NCBI GenBank assembly: GCA_003508565.1
Contig: DNUI01000260.1
Span: 1-5,464 of the forward strand
Source: Syntrophaceae bacterium
GTDB taxonomy: Bacteria; Desulfobacterota; Syntrophia; Syntrophales; UBA2185
Reading direction: 5' to 3'
DNA: 5,464 bases
Shown: piece after piece, positions 4,814 to 5,464 of the stretch
How positions within the stretch are numbered: position 1 is the stretch's first letter
How the letters are laid out: every line of letters starts with the position of its first letter
Program-made: the position numbers and the translations under genes
The notes under the pieces: model-generated
What the model saw: the letters and a program-made list of their open reading frames with translations, nothing else
Database searches by the model: none
Told to the model about the DNA's origin: nothing

Positions 4814-5464
4814 TTACTGAAACATGGACGCCTTCATCGTGCCCGAACTGAACACATTGGGATCCACCATGACATTAATGAGGGAAGGCTTCCCGGCGCT
4901 GCGCGCACGTTCAAGGGCAGGGCGTATCTGGGAGGCTTCCGTGACATGCTCCCCGTGCCCGCCCATGGCTTCCACGATGCGATCATAGCGCAGGGGACTG
5001 AGGATATTTGCCACATCACCACGAACCTTGCCATATCGTACCACCTGCCCGTAGCGCACCTGATTCCACGCGGCATTGTTTGCCACCACACCGATTACAG
5101 GCATGTTAAAGCGGATAAGGGTATCGTAATCAAAGCCGGTCAATCCGAAAGCGCCGTCGCCAAAGAGGGCAATTACCTCCGTATCGGGCAGGGCTGCCTT
5201 GGCGGCAATGGCAAAGGGCGTCCCGACGCCGAGGGTGCCGAGAGGACCCGGATCCAGCCAGTGCCCTGGTTCACACGGTGTGATAACGCCGGCAGACATT
5301 GTTACCACATCTCCTCCATCGGCAATAAATATGGCATCCTTTTGCATGAATTCCTTAATCTCCCGGGCAAGGCGCAGGGGGTGGATAGGCACGGCATCGG
5401 AGTAAAGAAAGGGCCTGTCTTTTTCCGACAACTCATTTTCAATCCGGCATAATTCCTCGAACCA
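4814..5464 (-). CDS. Thiamine-diphosphate-dependent enzyme, acetolactate synthase-like (C-terminal part; start outside window)
   Basis: The frame is open from the right edge to a TAA at 4816-4814, giving 216 residues, about the last 40% of a family usually near 550. A TTG at 5431 is in frame, but the coding signal continues upstream of it (WFEELCRIENE), so it is not the start. This is the C-terminal cofactor-binding domain. GDGAFG (102-107) followed 24 residues after GDG by NN (129-130) is the Mg/thiamine-diphosphate motif. IADGGD (47-52) and PGPLGTLGVGTPFAIAAKAA (72-91) are typical of acetolactate synthase, oxalyl-CoA decarboxylase and related lyases. The N-terminal domain with the catalytic glutamate lies outside, so the reaction cannot be assigned. 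Some relatives are annotated as acetolactate synthase without being the biosynthetic enzyme. No small regulatory subunit gene follows it; the next gene converges from the other strand. Confidence 0.9.
   Translation of the reverse strand, partial: WFEELCRIENELSEKDRPFLYSDAVPIHPLRLAREIKEFMQKDAIFIADGGDVVTMSAGVITPCEPGHWLDPGPLGTLGVGTPFAIAAKAALPDTEVIALFGDGAFGLTGFDYDTLIRFNMPVIGVVANNAAWNQVRYGQVVRYGKVRGDVANILSPLRYDRIVEAMGGHGEHVTEASQIRPALERARSAGKPSLINVMVDPNVFSSGTMKASMFQ

Noticed and set aside
5429..5431. TTG at 5431 as the start of the thiamine-diphosphate enzyme
   Set aside because: The frame stays open to the window edge with family-like residues, and the remaining protein would lack the catalytic N-terminal domain.
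4946..5452. 168-residue plus-strand open frame opposite the thiamine-diphosphate enzyme
   Set aside because: It is antisense to a gene with clear cofactor motifs and has no recognisable domain; treated as a shadow.

Overview
The window looks like chromosomal sequence from an anaerobic Gram-negative bacterium. A deltaproteobacterial (Desulfobacterota) origin is the best guess. It rests on a small 4Fe-4S ferredoxin, an HDOD signalling protein paired with a small accessory protein, an AmpG-type permease and an acetolactate-synthase-like thiamine-diphosphate enzyme. This is inference from gene families, and no rRNA or other phylogenetic marker is present. There are seven protein genes (two cut by the window ends), no RNA genes, no CRISPR array and no transposase gene.

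Layout. Positions 1-972 (minus strand) hold a two-gene signalling unit: a 99-residue protein and an HDOD-domain protein whose start overlaps the first gene by 8 bases; the HDOD gene runs off the left edge. A gap of about 174 bases with one weak hairpin separates it from a metabolic pair on the same strand: a single-cluster ferredoxin (2125-2316) followed after 6 bases by a class II fructose-bisphosphate aldolase (1147-2118). Positions 2317-2521 form a compact divergent promoter region. Each strand carries a TTGACA box, a 17-base spacer and a TATACT or TATAGT box, and the two -35 regions are the two arms of a perfect 9-base inverted repeat.

On the plus strand lie a class I glutamine-amidotransferase-fold hydrolase of the gamma-glutamyl-GABA hydrolase (C26/PuuD) type (2522-3310) and an AmpG-family permease (3414-4667). 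The gap between them is filled by degenerate 7-base repeats in opposing orientation that could fold into a long hairpin. A convergent intergenic region (4668-4813) holds two hairpins and a degenerate REP-like palindrome. It is followed on the minus strand by the C-terminal part of a thiamine-diphosphate enzyme that runs off the right edge.

How the genes may work together. The ferredoxin and aldolase are probably co-transcribed and translationally close, linking an electron carrier to the central sugar-phosphate pathway. The hydrolase and permease form a plausible two-gene set for uptake and breakdown of gamma-glutamyl-containing cell-wall peptides, because AmpG-type carriers import muropeptides and these contain a gamma-D-glutamyl bond; this is a hypothesis. 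I found no clear-cut novel defence or mobile system. The most notable signals are the mirror-image promoters and the intergenic heptad repeat.
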